Shown: positions 10,421-22,090 of the stretch, piece after piece
Position numbering within the stretch: position 1 is the first letter of the stretch
How the letters are laid out: each line of letters starts with the position of its first letter
Source of the DNA: Arsenophonus sp046530785
GTDB taxonomy: Bacteria; Pseudomonadota; Gammaproteobacteria; Enterobacterales; Enterobacteriaceae
Length of the DNA stretch: 64,000 nt
Assembly (NCBI GenBank): GCA_046530785.1
Contig: JBHEQT010000001.1
Coordinates: forward strand, 176,058 to 240,057
Direction: 5' to 3'
The notes under the pieces: generated by a model
What the model was told of the DNA's origin: nothing
Database searches by the model: none
The model's input: only the letters and a program-made list of their open reading frames with translations
Program-made: the position numbers and the translations under genes

Positions 10421-12172
10421 ATGGCCGGACTAATTCCTCGCACATTTATTAATGACCTATTGGCTAGAACCGATATCGTTGATCTTATTGCTAATAAAAT
10501 TCCATTAAAAAAGAAAGGTAAAAAACATCATGCGTGTTGTCCATTTCATAATGAAAAAACGCCTTCATTTGTTGTTGATGATGATAAACAATTTTATCAC
10601 TGTTTTGGATGTGGTGCCCATGGCAATATTATTGATTTTCTTATAAACTATGAAAAGCTTGATTTTGTAGAAACAGTTGAAGAGCTTGCTACTATGTATG
10701 GATTAGAATTTCCTTATGAAATAAGTAATAATTCAGGTCAAATAAAACAACATCAACGACAAAATCTTTATAAATTAATGGATAATATTAATCAATTTTA
10801 TCAAAATTCGTTAAATAAATTAGACTCAAATAATGCAAAACAATATTTAATACAACGAGGATTAAATAATGAAGTTATTCATCGTTTTTCTATTGGTTTT
10901 GCACCAAGTGGCTGGAATAACTTATTTAAATATTTTAATAAACATTCTAAAAGTTGTGAACAACTAGATTCTACTGGTATGTTAGTTAAAAATAATAATG
11001 GTCATACCTATGATCTTTTTCGTCAACGAATAATGTTCCCGATCCGAGATCGGAGAGGACGTATCGTAGCATTTGGTGGTCGCGTTTTAGATGATAGCTT
11101 TCCAAGATATCTTAATTCATCAGAAACTGAAATTTTTCATAAAGGTCACCAACTATATGGCCTATATGAAGCAAAACAAAATAATCTAGCACTTTCTAAA
11201 TTATTAGTTGTCGAAGGATATATGGATGTTGTATCTTTATCGCAATTTGGTATAAATTATGGAGTGGCGTCATTAGGAACATCAACGACGAAAGATCATA
11301 TTCATTTACTTTTTAGAACAACAAATACAGTTATTTGTTGTTATGATGGAGATAAAGCAGGAAAAGAAGCTGCATGGCGAATGCTTAAAACAACTCTTCC
11401 ATATTTAACTGATGGTCGTAAGTTACAATTTATGTTTTTACCTGAAGGTGAAGATCCTGATTCATTAATACGTAAAGAAGGCAAAATAAATTTTGAACAG
11501 CGAATAGATAAATCTTTCACATTGTCTGAATTCTTATTTGATACATTGGTTGCAGAAGTTGATTTAAGTAGTCATGAAGGTAAAGCAAAATTCAATAGTC
11601 TCGCTATTCCTTTAATAAAAAAAATACCTAGTGATATTTTACAGTTATATTTAGCACAAGAATTAGGTAAATATATTGGTATTCCTGATATTTTATATAT
11701 TTTTTCCATAATTAAAAAAGAATCAGTTAAAAATAAAAAAATAAATTATCAGACACCAAAAATTAAACCAACAACAATGCGAATATTGATCGCATCATTA
11801 ATACAAAATCCAAATTTTGTAAACCTAATCCCTGATCTTGATGGAATTAAGCATTCACAATTACCAGGATTAACATTATTCTTAGAGTTAGTTGAATTTT
11901 GTCAATCTCATCCTGGTATAAATACTGGTCAATTATTAGAATATTATCGTAATAATAAATTTGTTAAACAAATTGAAAAATTGACAACTTGGAACGATAT
12001 AGAGATAGAAGAGATAGCGGAGAAAATATTTAAAGATGCCATTAAGCATTTATTTATTACTGTACTTGATGAGAGATTTAAATCTCTAATGGCAAAAGAG
12101 AGAACAAAAGGTTTAAGCAGTAGAGAACGTGAAGAAGTTCGTTTGATTACTTTTGAGAAAATAAAACAGTAA
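10421..12172 (+). CDS. dnaG: DNA primase
   Basis: Synthesises RNA primers at the replication fork together with DnaB helicase. The protein is 583 aa against 581 in E. coli. The N-terminal zinc ribbon has all four ligands at the E. coli positions (Cys40, His43, Cys61, Cys64, in CCPFH and CFGCG). The RNA polymerase core follows, with the FPIRDRRGR and FGGRVL motifs, and the TOPRIM acidic motifs VVEGYMDV and CCYDGDKAG. The C-terminal DnaB-interaction domain ends in the SSREREEVRL helix typical of the family. The ATG start follows a GAAGAG ribosome-binding sequence. Second gene of the rpsU-dnaG-rpoD operon, downstream of the attenuator. No sign of truncation. Confidence 0.98.
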   Translation: MAGLIPRTFINDLLARTDIVDLIANKIPLKKKGKKHHACCPFHNEKTPSFVVDDDKQFYHCFGCGAHGNIIDFLINYEKLDFVETVEELATMYGLEFPYEISNNSGQIKQHQRQNLYKLMDNINQFYQNSLNKLDSNNAKQYLIQRGLNNEVIHRFSIGFAPSGWNNLFKYFNKHSKSCEQLDSTGMLVKNNNGHTYDLFRQRIMFPIRDRRGRIVAFGGRVLDDSFPRYLNSSETEIFHKGHQLYGLYEAKQNNLALSKLLVVEGYMDVVSLSQFGINYGVASLGTSTTKDHIHLLFRTTNTVICCYDGDKAGKEAAWRMLKTTLPYLTDGRKLQFMFLPEGEDPDSLIRKEGKINFEQRIDKSFTLSEFLFDTLVAEVDLSSHEGKAKFNSLAIPLIKKIPSDILQLYLAQELGKYIGIPDILYIFSIIKKESVKNKKINYQTPKIKPTTMRILIASLIQNPNFVNLIPDLDGIKHSQLPGLTLFLELVEFCQSHPGINTGQLLEYYRNNKFVKQIEKLTTWNDIEIEEIAEKIFKDAIKHLFITVLDERFKSLMAKERTKGLSSREREEVRLITFEKIKQ

Positions 12173-12300
12173 TTTTTTAACAAATATATCAGAATTTTAA
12201 GAATTCCATTCTATTGGATAAAATTCTTTAAATTTCAATAATATAAAATATAGCACATAAAATAATTAAATCTTTTAATTTTCTTGTTGGCTGATTTATT

Positions 12301-12346
12301 TTGCTGACTAATAACAACTAAAATTATAAAGTGTGGATACCATCTT
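12301..12346 (+). promoter_or_regulatory. candidate internal promoter and conserved leader of rpoD
   Basis: A TTGCTG at 12301-12306 and a TATAAA at 12325-12330 are separated by 18 bases and could form a sigma-70 promoter for rpoD alone. The leader just before the ATG (GTGTGGATACC at 12331-12341) and the first codons of rpoD keep an E. coli-like base sequence with GC-rich codons in an otherwise AT-rich gene, suggesting selection on the RNA itself. The promoter boxes are weak evidence; the conserved leader is compared with E. coli from memory. Confidence 0.4.
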
Positions 12347-14188
12347 ATGGAGCAAAACCCGCAGTCACAGCTGAAATTACTAGTTACAAAAGGTAAAGAG
12401 CAAGGATATTTAACCTATTCTGAAGTAAACGACCATCTACCAGAAGATATTGTTGATTCATATCAGATCGAAGATATCATCCAAATGATTAATGATATGG
12501 GAATTCAAGTGATGGAAGAAACGCCTGATGCTGATGATCTTATTTTGACAGAAATCACCAATGATACTGATGATGATGCTGTTGAGGCTGCTGCTCAAGT
12601 ATTATCTAGTGTTGAAAGTGAAGTAGGACGTACAACAGATCCAGTACGAATGTATATGCGTGAAATGGGAACTGTAGAACTATTGACTCGTGAAGGAGAA
12701 ATTGATATTGCCAAAAGAATTGAAGATGGAATTAATCAGGTTCAGTGTTCTGTTGCTGAATATCCTGAAGCTATTGCTTACCTACTAAATCAATACGAAC
12801 GTGTTAAAAAAGGTGAAATCCGCCTATCTGATATTATTACCGGCTTTGTTGATTTAGATCTTGAAGAAAATTTAGAAACGATAACAACAAATATAGGTTC
12901 ATTGTTACCAGAAGAATCTCTAAATGATGACGAAGATAAAGAAGAAGTCGACGATAGTGATGATACTGATGAAAATAATATCGATCCAGAAATCGCTTGG
13001 CAGAAATTTTCAGAGCTTCGTAAACAATACGAATATACATCTATTGAAATTAAAAAAAGTGGTCGTAACCATATTAATTCAATAGAAAAAATCGAACAAT
13101 TATCAGAAATTTTCAAACAGTTTCGTTTAGTACCAAAACAATTTGATTATTTAGTAAATAATATGCGAAATATGATGGAACGTATTCGTTCTCAAGAGCG
13201 CCTAATTATGAAACTTTGTATTGAAGAATGCAAAATACCGAAGAAAAATTTCATTAGTTTATTTTCAGGTAATGAAACCAATATAACTTGGTTAACTATT
13301 GCAAAAGAAATGAATAAAAAATTCTCTGAAAAATTAGTTGAAATCGAAGAAGACATACTACGTTCATTGCAAAAACTAAAACAGATTGAAGAAGAGACTG
13401 GTTTAAGTATTGAGCAAGTAAAAGATATTAATCGCCGCATGTCTATTGGTGAAGCAAAAGCTCGTAGAGCAAAAAAAGAAATGGTTGAAGCTAACTTACG
13501 TTTAGTCATTTCTATTGCTAAAAAATATACAAATCGAGGCCTTCAATTTCTTGATTTGATCCAAGAAGGTAATATTGGTCTAATGAAAGCAGTTGATAAA
13601 TTTGAATACCGTCGTGGGTATAAGTTTTCAACTTATGCAACTTGGTGGATTCGTCAGGCAATCACTCGTTCAATTGCTGATCAGGCACGGACTATCCGTA
13701 TCCCAGTACACATGATCGAAACGATCAATAAATTAAATAGAATTTCTCGACAAATGTTACAGGAAATGGGACGTGAGCCTTTACCTGAAGAATTGTCAGA
13801 ACGTATGTTAATGTCTGAGGATAAAATCCGTAAAGTATTAAAAATTGCTAAAGAACCTATTTCAATGGAAACCCCAATTGGCGATGATGAAGATTCACAT
13901 CTTGGTGATTTCATAGAAGATAGTACCCTAGAGCTACCATTAGAATCTGCTACTTCGGAAAGTCTTCATTCAGTTACCAATGAAGTTCTAGCTGGTTTAA
14001 CAATCCGTGAAGCAAAAGTTTTACGAATGAGATTTGGTATTGATATGAATACCGATCATACCTTAGAGGAAGTTGGTAAACAGTTTGATGTTACTCGTGA
14101 AAGAATTCGACAAATTGAAGCAAAAGCATTACGTAAACTTCGTCATCCAAGTCGTTCGGATTTATTACGTAGTTTTCTAGATGAATAA
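12347..14188 (+). CDS. rpoD: RNA polymerase primary sigma factor sigma-70
   Basis: Housekeeping sigma factor that directs RNA polymerase to -35/-10 promoters. At 613 aa it equals E. coli RpoD. Region 1.1 starts MEQNPQSQLKLLVTKGKEQG; region 1.2 carries DPVRMYMREMGTVELL near 102-117; an acidic segment (about 195-210) lies in the non-conserved insert, which is also the most divergent part. Regions 2.1-2.4 (EANLRLVISIAKKY through YATWWIRQAITRSI) are essentially identical to E. coli. The region 4 helix-turn-helix (EEVGKQFDVTRERIRQIEAKAL) is intact, and the protein ends in SFLDE. Last gene of the operon. The invariant DNA-binding regions imply classical -10/-35 recognition despite the AT-rich genome. 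Confidence 0.99.
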   Translation: MEQNPQSQLKLLVTKGKEQGYLTYSEVNDHLPEDIVDSYQIEDIIQMINDMGIQVMEETPDADDLILTEITNDTDDDAVEAAAQVLSSVESEVGRTTDPVRMYMREMGTVELLTREGEIDIAKRIEDGINQVQCSVAEYPEAIAYLLNQYERVKKGEIRLSDIITGFVDLDLEENLETITTNIGSLLPEESLNDDEDKEEVDDSDDTDENNIDPEIAWQKFSELRKQYEYTSIEIKKSGRNHINSIEKIEQLSEIFKQFRLVPKQFDYLVNNMRNMMERIRSQERLIMKLCIEECKIPKKNFISLFSGNETNITWLTIAKEMNKKFSEKLVEIEEDILRSLQKLKQIEEETGLSIEQVKDINRRMSIGEAKARRAKKEMVEANLRLVISIAKKYTNRGLQFLDLIQEGNIGLMKAVDKFEYRRGYKFSTYATWWIRQAITRSIADQARTIRIPVHMIETINKLNRISRQMLQEMGREPLPEELSERMLMSEDKIRKVLKIAKEPISMETPIGDDEDSHLGDFIEDSTLELPLESATSESLHSVTNEVLAGLTIREAKVLRMRFGIDMNTDHTLEEVGKQFDVTRERIRQIEAKALRKLRHPSRSDLLRSFLDE

Positions 14189-14529
14189 ATTTATTATTTT
14201 CTTTTGAAATGTAAAAACTCTACTAAAATAGGTTCTTTTATTAAAAATAGTTTTTATTAATAAAAACTTGAAAAGTATAATTAATAATAAATTTATTATT
14301 ATTAATACTAGATTAAATTTTAATATCTGATATTTAATTATCTTTTAATATAAATTAGTTATAATTTTACTAAAATTGTTATTTTACACCTATTTTTAGA
14401 TCACTGATAAATAGTGTAACTACATCAACATCTACACTGAAGAATTTTATTTCCTGAAAAGAGAAAATATTTCTCTTTATAATAACTAATTGTAAAATAT
14501 ATTATTTTTCTGATATCTTAATTTAAATT
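14189..14529. other. spacer between rpoD and tRNA-Ile2
   Basis: About 340 bases. A perfect 20-bp A/T palindrome (14249-14268) lies about 60 bases after the rpoD stop. Nothing else recognisable; the mug gene found after rpoD in E. coli is absent. Confidence 0.6.
14249..14268 (+). terminator. AT-only palindrome downstream of rpoD
   Basis: Arms AGTTTTTATT and AATAAAAACT are exact reverse complements with no spacer, about 60 bases after the rpoD stop codon. It may mark the 3' end of the rpoD transcript. There is no clear U-tract and only two G/C pairs, so terminator function is uncertain. Confidence 0.35.
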
Positions 14530-14605
14530 TGGTGGCCCCTGCTGGATTTGAACCAGCGACCAAACGATTATGAGTCGTCTGCTCTAACCACTGAGCTAAG
14601 GGGCC
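14530..14605 (-). tRNA. ileX: tRNA-Ile2 (anticodon CAU, lysidine type)
   Basis: A 76-nt cloverleaf on the minus strand, starting GGCCCCTTAGCTCAGTGG and ending with an encoded CCA. The anticodon loop is CTCATAA, so the anticodon is CAU, but the body is the isoleucine type of E. coli ileX rather than methionine: acceptor GGCCCC pairs with GGGGCC, and the T-arm is GCTGGTTCAAATCCAGC. In this tRNA C34 must be converted to lysidine by TilS before it reads AUA, a codon used heavily in AT-rich genomes. In E. coli ileX also lies just beyond rpoD. Confidence 0.95.
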
Positions 14606-16207
14606 TAAATAATATATATTGTACTGGCTATTTTTAAGATGGTCTAGTATTTTTAGAGATAAAATACTTATAAATAAAATCAGTAAATTTAATAATTTTT
14701 ATATAATTTATTTATTAATGAATTATTATTTAAAATTAACAGTTAAAATTAAAAATAAATATAAAATTTAGTAAAAATATAAAAGTTATTTATATAAATT
14801 AAATACTATATAATAGTTTATTATTTTAATTTAAAATAAATAATATAAACATATTATTTCTATAATAAATCTTTTATCTATATATTATATAAATAATAGT
14901 TTATAAAAAATAAGTAAAATTATTTAATTAAATTAGCATAAAATTTTTGTGAAAGATTATATTTTATTAAAATTAAATAATAAAAAATTTTATAATAATT
15001 ATCTGAATAAAAATTAGTAATATGATCAAAAGATCATTTCAGGATTTAATATTTTGGATGAAAGAAAAAATAAAGAAGATTACTTAAGATAAAAATCTTG
15101 TCTTCAAATAACCAATAATCAAGATGTATTGAAAATCCTAATAGTATTTATTATAAAAATTTTTTAGAATCTTAAATTTAATTATAATAATTAAAGAACC
15201 AAAGCGTTATTCAGTAATCTATCTGTTACAAGTAAAATACTAATAGATAACTTCTTATTTTAGAAGAAGATAAATATATATTTTAAAATAATTTATTTAC
15301 TGTAGTAGTATTTAAATACTTAAATCGTTTTAAAATATTTATAAAAGAAAATATATCTAAATTTCATCTGAAAAATTCAAAAAACTAATTTAATTGATAC
15401 ACGATAGGAAATATATTGTTATAATATAACATATGATTAATTTAATTAATAAAAGAAATTTTCAATAAAGAAACAATAAAAAAATATTTAATGATGTAAA
15501 TATTATATACAAGATTATTATCTATTAATTTTATAAAAGATAATTGTAAATTATAAAGGATTATTAAAAATTTTAATAAAATTATATAAATTTATTTAAT
15601 GAATAATATACCATAGGAGTTCATAAAATGAAATAACACATTTCATTTTAATTTTATATTTAAAATACAAATAGGACACAAACTAAAAAAATATTTTTAT
15701 AAAGTAAAATTTAAAAACTTTAAATAAAGAAAATATATATCAAATAAATTTTTAAAAAAATATATAAAATTAATAATAAAATAGCATGATGATTATTTAA
15801 TAAAACCTTAAAATAATAGGTACTTAACAGATAGTTTTCTTAAAAAAAAGAAAATATTTTTAAAATTATCATTTTTCAATTAGGATTTAATAGTTTTAAT
15901 ATATATTAAATTATCTTAAAAATTAGTAATTCATTAGTATAAGTCTAACAAAAGATTAACTATTAAAAATAAAATTTAATAAAGATTTTTCTTTATTAAA
16001 AATAATATACAATTTTTTCTAAAAATCATATAAATATTTAAAAATTACCCATTGAAAATGTTTAAGATAAAATAAATTAAAAATAAAATAAATAAAGTAC
16101 TTTATATAAAAGAAGTATATTCATTTATAAAACTCAATTAATTGTCATTATTACATTTAATAGTGATAATTTTTATTATTAGTAACGATTATATGTAAAT
16201 AATTACC

Positions 16208-16233
16208 ATCTTAGCATTAAGAAATGCTAAGAT
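16208..16233. repeat. 11-bp perfect stem with AAGA loop
   Basis: ATCTTAGCATT pairs exactly with AATGCTAAGAT across a four-base loop. It contains three G/C pairs in a region otherwise nearly without G/C. No clear U-tract follows on either strand. It could be a relic terminator; function unknown. Confidence 0.45.
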
Positions 16234-16303
16234 TAATTAAAAAATAAAAAGATAAATAAAATAAACTAAATGATAAAATTAATAGAGAAAATTTAATCAA
16301 TAA

Positions 16304-16359
16304 TAGATGTTATTTATTATATAAATAAATATCTAAGTAATATTTATTTATAACATCTA
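16304..16359. repeat. long imperfect hairpin, about 20 bp of stem
   Basis: The outer arms TAGATGTTAT and ATAACATCTA are exact complements. The inner arms AAATAAATAT and ATATTTATTT are also exact complements around a CTAAGTA loop. A nine-base bulge separates the two left segments. No gene is nearby. A structure this long is less easily explained by AT bias alone than the simple palindromes. Confidence 0.5.
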
Positions 16360-17344
16360 GTTTTATCTCGTTAACTTTAATTTTTTTAGTAAAAAACTAA
16401 ATAGATATTTTAAATAAATTTAATTTTTTTAAAAAATTTAAATAAAGTGAATAAATGTTATCACAATCGGATAAAAATATTTATAAAATAACGATAACTA
16501 ATCAGTTATAGAAATATGATCAAAAAAAACACAATATTACTACTTTGAGATTCTTTTAAAAAAGAACTGTGAAAAATAAAAATTGAAATATATAAATGTA
16601 GAATATAAAAGCAACTACTACTGAATATATATTTCGTAAATGTTACTTATAGTGAATTTTATTTTCATTCAAACCATAAAAATAGTAACATCTCAACTCA
16701 ATATTACTTAGTTATTAACATAATAAAATAAAAAATAGATTTTAATAATTTTCAAAAATTGAGGATGGTATTTAAGTAAATTTTACTTATACTGAATAGT
16801 TTATCTTTATAAGAATAAACTTTAGTATTAAGATATTAATACTAATAAATAATCTAATATCCAAATAATTCATTTTGATTCTCTATAAATGATTACTATT
16901 TTCTGTAAACCTTACGAAGAACTAAATAATAAAAAATATTACTATAATAATCTATAAAAGTATTACATAGCACATTATATAATTTTCTTTTTTTTAAAAA
17001 TATTAATTTTTTCGATTATACAGAATTGCCAAATGAATATATATGAGATAATCAAATTAAAAATATAATTTCTCTAATAAATTATTAGCTAGAATCAATA
17101 AAATAATTAAGGAAGAGTATTATTAAAAATTTAAGTTCCCTAAACTTGTAAAAATATTTACTCGTGGTAATTGAAAAGTTTGAATATTTTTTTTAAATAT
17201 CATTAAATTGATAAATAATAGTATTTTTTTAAATAAAATTTACTATTCATTAACTAAAGTTACCTTTTACTACAAAATAAATAAACTGATAAAAAAATTA
17301 AAATAAAATTAGATATAGATATAATAATACTAATTAAAATTCAC

Positions 17345-17361
17345 CGTATCTTTCAGATACG
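17345..17361. repeat. small hairpin, 7-bp stem
   Basis: CGTATCT and AGATACG form a 7-bp stem with a TTC loop. It resembles the stem of a rho-independent terminator but lacks a good U-tract, and no gene lies within 1.8 kb. Confidence 0.35.
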
Positions 17362-19236
17362 ATTATTTAGGTCTGTTACCTTTAAAAGGATATAGAATGC
17401 ATAAAATAAAATTTAATTTTTATCGTTATTTGGAAGGTTAATAACCTATATTAACTATAGTCTATATAATATGTATATTGATATCTATTTTTTATTAAAT
17501 TAAATTATAGATTTATAGCAATTATAAAAATAATAATATTTATTATTCAGTAATATACAAATATTTTTCTTCATTTAAATAAATTTAAATTATAAATTAT
17601 ATAATTCGTATGAATATAGAATATATATTAGTTTATTTTTTATTTTAAAAACATTATTTTTACTATTTGTAATCATATTTCTGTATTATCTACCTATATA
17701 TTTATTAATATATTACTAAGATAATTATTTATCTATTTTCATTATCAAAATAACAATATTTTATAAAGAGATATTATTAAATTTGATGTATGAGTTGGAG
17801 AAATATAATAGATTATCACTTACTATATTAGAAATAATTTTTAGTATTTTAATAAAAACAATATTATATATTTATTTAAAAATCTTCGAACTAAAAATTC
17901 GATTGAATAAAAAATAATTGAAAATATTCCAGTTACTAACTGATTTAAAATACTTGTTTTATATATTTATTAAGTAGTAACTATTTATTATTTAATAATT
18001 AGTATTAATTAATATAATTGAATATTGTAATATTTTTATATTCATTTTAAATAAATGACAAATAAAAAATAATTTTATTTAAAAAGAATAAATATAATAT
18101 TTAAATTTAATTATGATAAAAATCAATTATTTTATCTTTTTTATTCTTTCTATATCCATTATATTATTAACTTAATATTAATATTAGTTTTCAAAAATTA
18201 AATATTATTTAAATTTTATTTCTTATTATTTACGTATTTTAAATCATTATTAATTAATTATTAAAAATTTTTCCATAAGAAATTATAAAACTAAAAATTA
18301 TTAAATGATTTAGAACACGTTTTATTATTATATTAATAGATAAAATTTCATTAGTTTTCGATTTAATTTTAATTAAAAATTAAGATATATATATATTATC
18401 TTATTATTCCATAGTTAAAAACTATGTTTTTTATTTATAAAGATCGAATTAAGTATTTTATGTTAAAAAATTTTATAAATAAATTTAAACTATTTACTAT
18501 ATTAAAAATTAAAATTATTTAATATAAAAATTAAAAATATTTAAGTTTATAGGTTTCTAATTAATAGAAATTCTTTCTTTAAAGAAAAAGTAATGATCTT
18601 TTTCCATTCGATGATTTAGATTATCTTATTTTGTTTTTAACAAAAGTTAATTTATTAATCCCATTAATCAATTGGATTATAATTTAATAATTACTTATAT
18701 TTCTAATTAATAGAAACATTTTTTATTCAATGTGAAAAGATAAGTTTTAAAATACTTATTTTTATTGCATAATTTTAATAAATTATGGATCTTTGATTTT
18801 CCCTAGATATTTATCTTATAATAAATATCTTTTATGTATAAAAAATTCATTTGATGAATTATCAAAATTTTTAATTAAAATAAACAAATATTCTATTTTT
18901 AAAAAATAATTTCAATTTATTTAAATAATTTAATATATCATATGTTAAGCTATACCAGCTAACTATATTTTTTATAAATTTTCTTTTTATTAAAAATAAA
19001 AATTTTTTGTAAGATCTTATCTATCCCGCTTATCTTTAATTTTTCGCTCTCTATTTATCTTAAGTTAAATTTTATTTATTAGTATATTTAGAATGAAATT
19101 AATGATAATTTGATTATAATTCTTCTGCATGAGGATTAGAATAGAATTAAATATATGTAAAATAATAAAAAATTATATTTGTAAAAATTTAATATAAATT
19201 AATACTCTTAAATAAATGCTAAAACTGCTCTTGTTG

Positions 19237-19319
19237 TGCCGAAGGCCGGACTCGAACCGGCACACCATAAGGAGGTTGATTTTGAATCAACTGCGTTTAC
19301 CCAATTTCGCCACTTCGGC
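19237..19319 (-). tRNA. leuX: tRNA-Leu (anticodon CAA)
   Basis: An 83-nt class II tRNA on the minus strand with the long variable arm of leucine tRNAs. The 7-bp acceptor GCCGAAG pairs with CTTCGGC, the D-arm contains TGGCGAAATTGGGTAAACGC, the anticodon stem is GTTGA/TCAAC around TTCAAAA (anticodon CAA, reads UUG), and the T-arm is GCCGGTTCGAGTCCGGC. It closely resembles E. coli leuX, with one extra G in the D-loop. The three bases after the discriminator A (19234-19236) read CAA rather than CCA, so the mature end must be supplied by the Cca enzyme encoded at 4701-5939. Confidence 0.93.
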
Positions 19320-22090
19320 ACTGAGTAAAATTTTTAGAAAACTCTCACTATTATACTTGTCACCTCATTGAGTATAACTATTATTACTCGAAGATAGGAT
19401 TATAATATTTTTTAAAAAATAATCATCTATTTAATTCGAAAATTTTTACTAGCTAAAACTGAGATAATGTTATAAGCACTATTGATAGCATTTTAATTAA
19501 CTTTTCTTTAATTAAAGAGTTTATTTTTATATTTATATATCTAATATTCATAGATATGGTATAATTTTTTTATTTCAGCTATTTTCTAATTAATATTTTA
19601 AATAAAAGTAAAGATTTATTTATTGAATTTATTAAAAATATAATTATATATTTGAAGAACTCCCCTACTCCATATGCTATATCAGTTACTATTTTTAAAT
19701 ATCTAAAAAATAAAAAATATTTATATCCAACATTTCATCATCTTTGAAAATTTATGTCGAAGATTCTAGTTGTCTTTTAATTTACTATTAAAAATAGATT
19801 TGGTAGATTGTTTTCTAATTAATTTTTACCGAAAAACTTAGCTTTCTTTGAATACTAAAGAATCTATTAATATATTCTTATACCATTTAACTTTAATATT
19901 AAAACATAATTATTTTTAATGTATTATATACACCTTATCTAATAAAATACCCTCTCTTAAATTAAAAAGAGAGAATAGGTAATTATTTAAATAAAATAGT
20001 TACAAAATATCTAAATAGACGAAACTAGTTATTGAGAAGAAATGTTGTTAGTCTGACTTATAAATCAAAAATAGATATCATAAATATTTTCTTCATTGTT
20101 TAATTTTTCTAAAGAAAAATATTATCAAAGTTATAAATATAAAGGATATAATTTTCTTATATCCGTAAAGCTACTAAGTCCTAAAGTAATAAGAGAGAAG
20201 ATGTATATTTTTCCTAATTTTAATTACCAATGAATTAATCTTACCAATCAAAATAAACTTTAGCCAACTTTAAATAAAGTTGATTATTATTTAATCATCT
20301 TATTTTTTAGAGAATATTTTTTAATATTAGTGAAGTATGAGAGTATTAGATTGGGAATATTCTTAATTCTAAAAATTTATAGATAAAAGTTAATAAATAT
20401 CTCCATATTTATTTTTTCATAATTAATAAGGAATTAAATAGAAAATCAATTCAGATTTTCACTTTCAAAAAAATGATTAAAGGAATATTAATGTTAAAAT
20501 GTGATTATTTTTCTCAAAAATTTCGAAATGATGAACTTAAAGAGCTTGTCCTGGAATAAGCATATCTATAATTATCAAGAATGCTGTCGTTTTTAATAAT
20601 GTAATTTTATTTTCGTTGAAAAGTATACGTCTCAAAAATAGGAATTTCTAAAAACATCCAATTATATAGCTTCTGACTAATAAGCTTATAATTTTCAATA
20701 AAGGGTAAAAATTGCGATATTATATATTTAATGGTGGAATTAAATATTTTAGTAGTAATCAAATAACGTAAAAAATATCTAAACAAGTGGTTAAGTCAGG
20801 AAGAAATAATCGTAGATAAATTAATCATATTTTAAAAAAAATTAATATTGATAAAATTTATATATTTTAATTAAATTGTTATATCCAAAAAGAAGGAATA
20901 TTAAAATTAAAATAATTATTTTCTAAATAATATCATCTATTTCAAAGATAATTATGGATGGTTAGAGAGAGGTATAAGGAAGATCTATTTAAATTTTTAC
21001 GTTTCATTTTGTATAAATTTTTATATAAAATTTATTTTTTACAAATAAATCCAATAAAAAGTAAAATACTTTATTAATTATATAATATTCAATATTATTA
21101 TAAATTCTAAATAGATTCAAGTTATTAACTATGAAATCTTCAAAATAATCGAAAAATCTAATTCCATGATTTCATTTATCTGAAATATTTCATTAACTAA
21201 AATAATATATTAATAGAATACCTGATATATAATCAAAAGATAAATTTAAATCTCAACTATAACTACAGTAAAATTTACTCATAGTATCATAATATTTAAA
21301 CTAATTTAGTTCATGTTTATTATATCTCTATATTACTAATGAATTCAATTGAATAAATAAAATAGATTGATTACGTTCATAACAATAAGAAGTTAAAATA
21401 TATTTTTGGTAATACATAAAAGTTATTTTATTTAAATTTCCATCTTTCTTTTAAATTATATCTCTTATTTAATATATTTATTAAATATATAACTATATAT
21501 AATCGTAATTTATTTAGATAATAACTAATCTGTAAAGATTACACAATAAAAAATCGATTAATTTATTTACTAATAAAGAATAACTATTTAATTACGTAAT
21601 AATTATTAATAATATAAAAAAATATATAAGAATACCGATTGATATTAATTTTAAATCTAAGATTTATTCTGAATATAAAGTAAAGAAAATAATCCATTGT
21701 TAAATACTATTAATTAAATCTATATATAGAAATTTAATTATTAAATTAAGTATTAATTGATCAGTATATATATCGATTACGAAAAATATTTTTTATACCT
21801 AAATATCCATAATTTTTTAATAATATTTAATTTTTATTAAATCATGATAACAATATTTACCCGATTAAAATATATTACATTATTGTATATTAAAAGTATT
21901 TTCTAGGAGAAAATTATTCTTTTAGTTTAAATAGAAACGTAAAATTTCTAATTTAGTAACAATGGTTTTTAAGTACTTAAATTTGAAAAAGTTGAGTTTT
22001 CATATTTTAATATAATTGATAGAGTTTAGCTATGTTAACTATTGATAGAAATTTTAACTTGGATAATTCATTTATAATTGTGGAGTATGA
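19320..22090. other. gene-free region upstream of hldE
   Basis: About 2.77 kb without a readable gene. In E. coli glnE (about 2.8 kb) lies directly upstream of hldE in the same direction, so the length fits an eroded glnE, but I could not recognise any GlnE peptide. G/C is visibly higher in parts (14 of 60 at 20641-20700) than in the neighbouring region, suggesting younger decay. Confidence 0.5.

Larger units (their letters stand above)
14606..19236. other. gene-free, extremely AT-rich region between the two tRNAs
   Basis: About 4.6 kb with no recognisable gene. G/C is scarce: hand counts give 3 G/C in the 60 bases at 15541-15600 and 4 in 14761-14820. Frames are short and saturated with stops. 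The only structures standing out are three hairpins with G/C pairs at 16208-16233, 16304-16359 and 17345-17361. Probably old non-functional DNA. Confidence 0.65.

Noticed and set aside
12790..13914. Several minus-strand open frames inside rpoD, rich in serine
   Set aside because: They are antisense shadows of the rpoD coding sequence and have no independent support.
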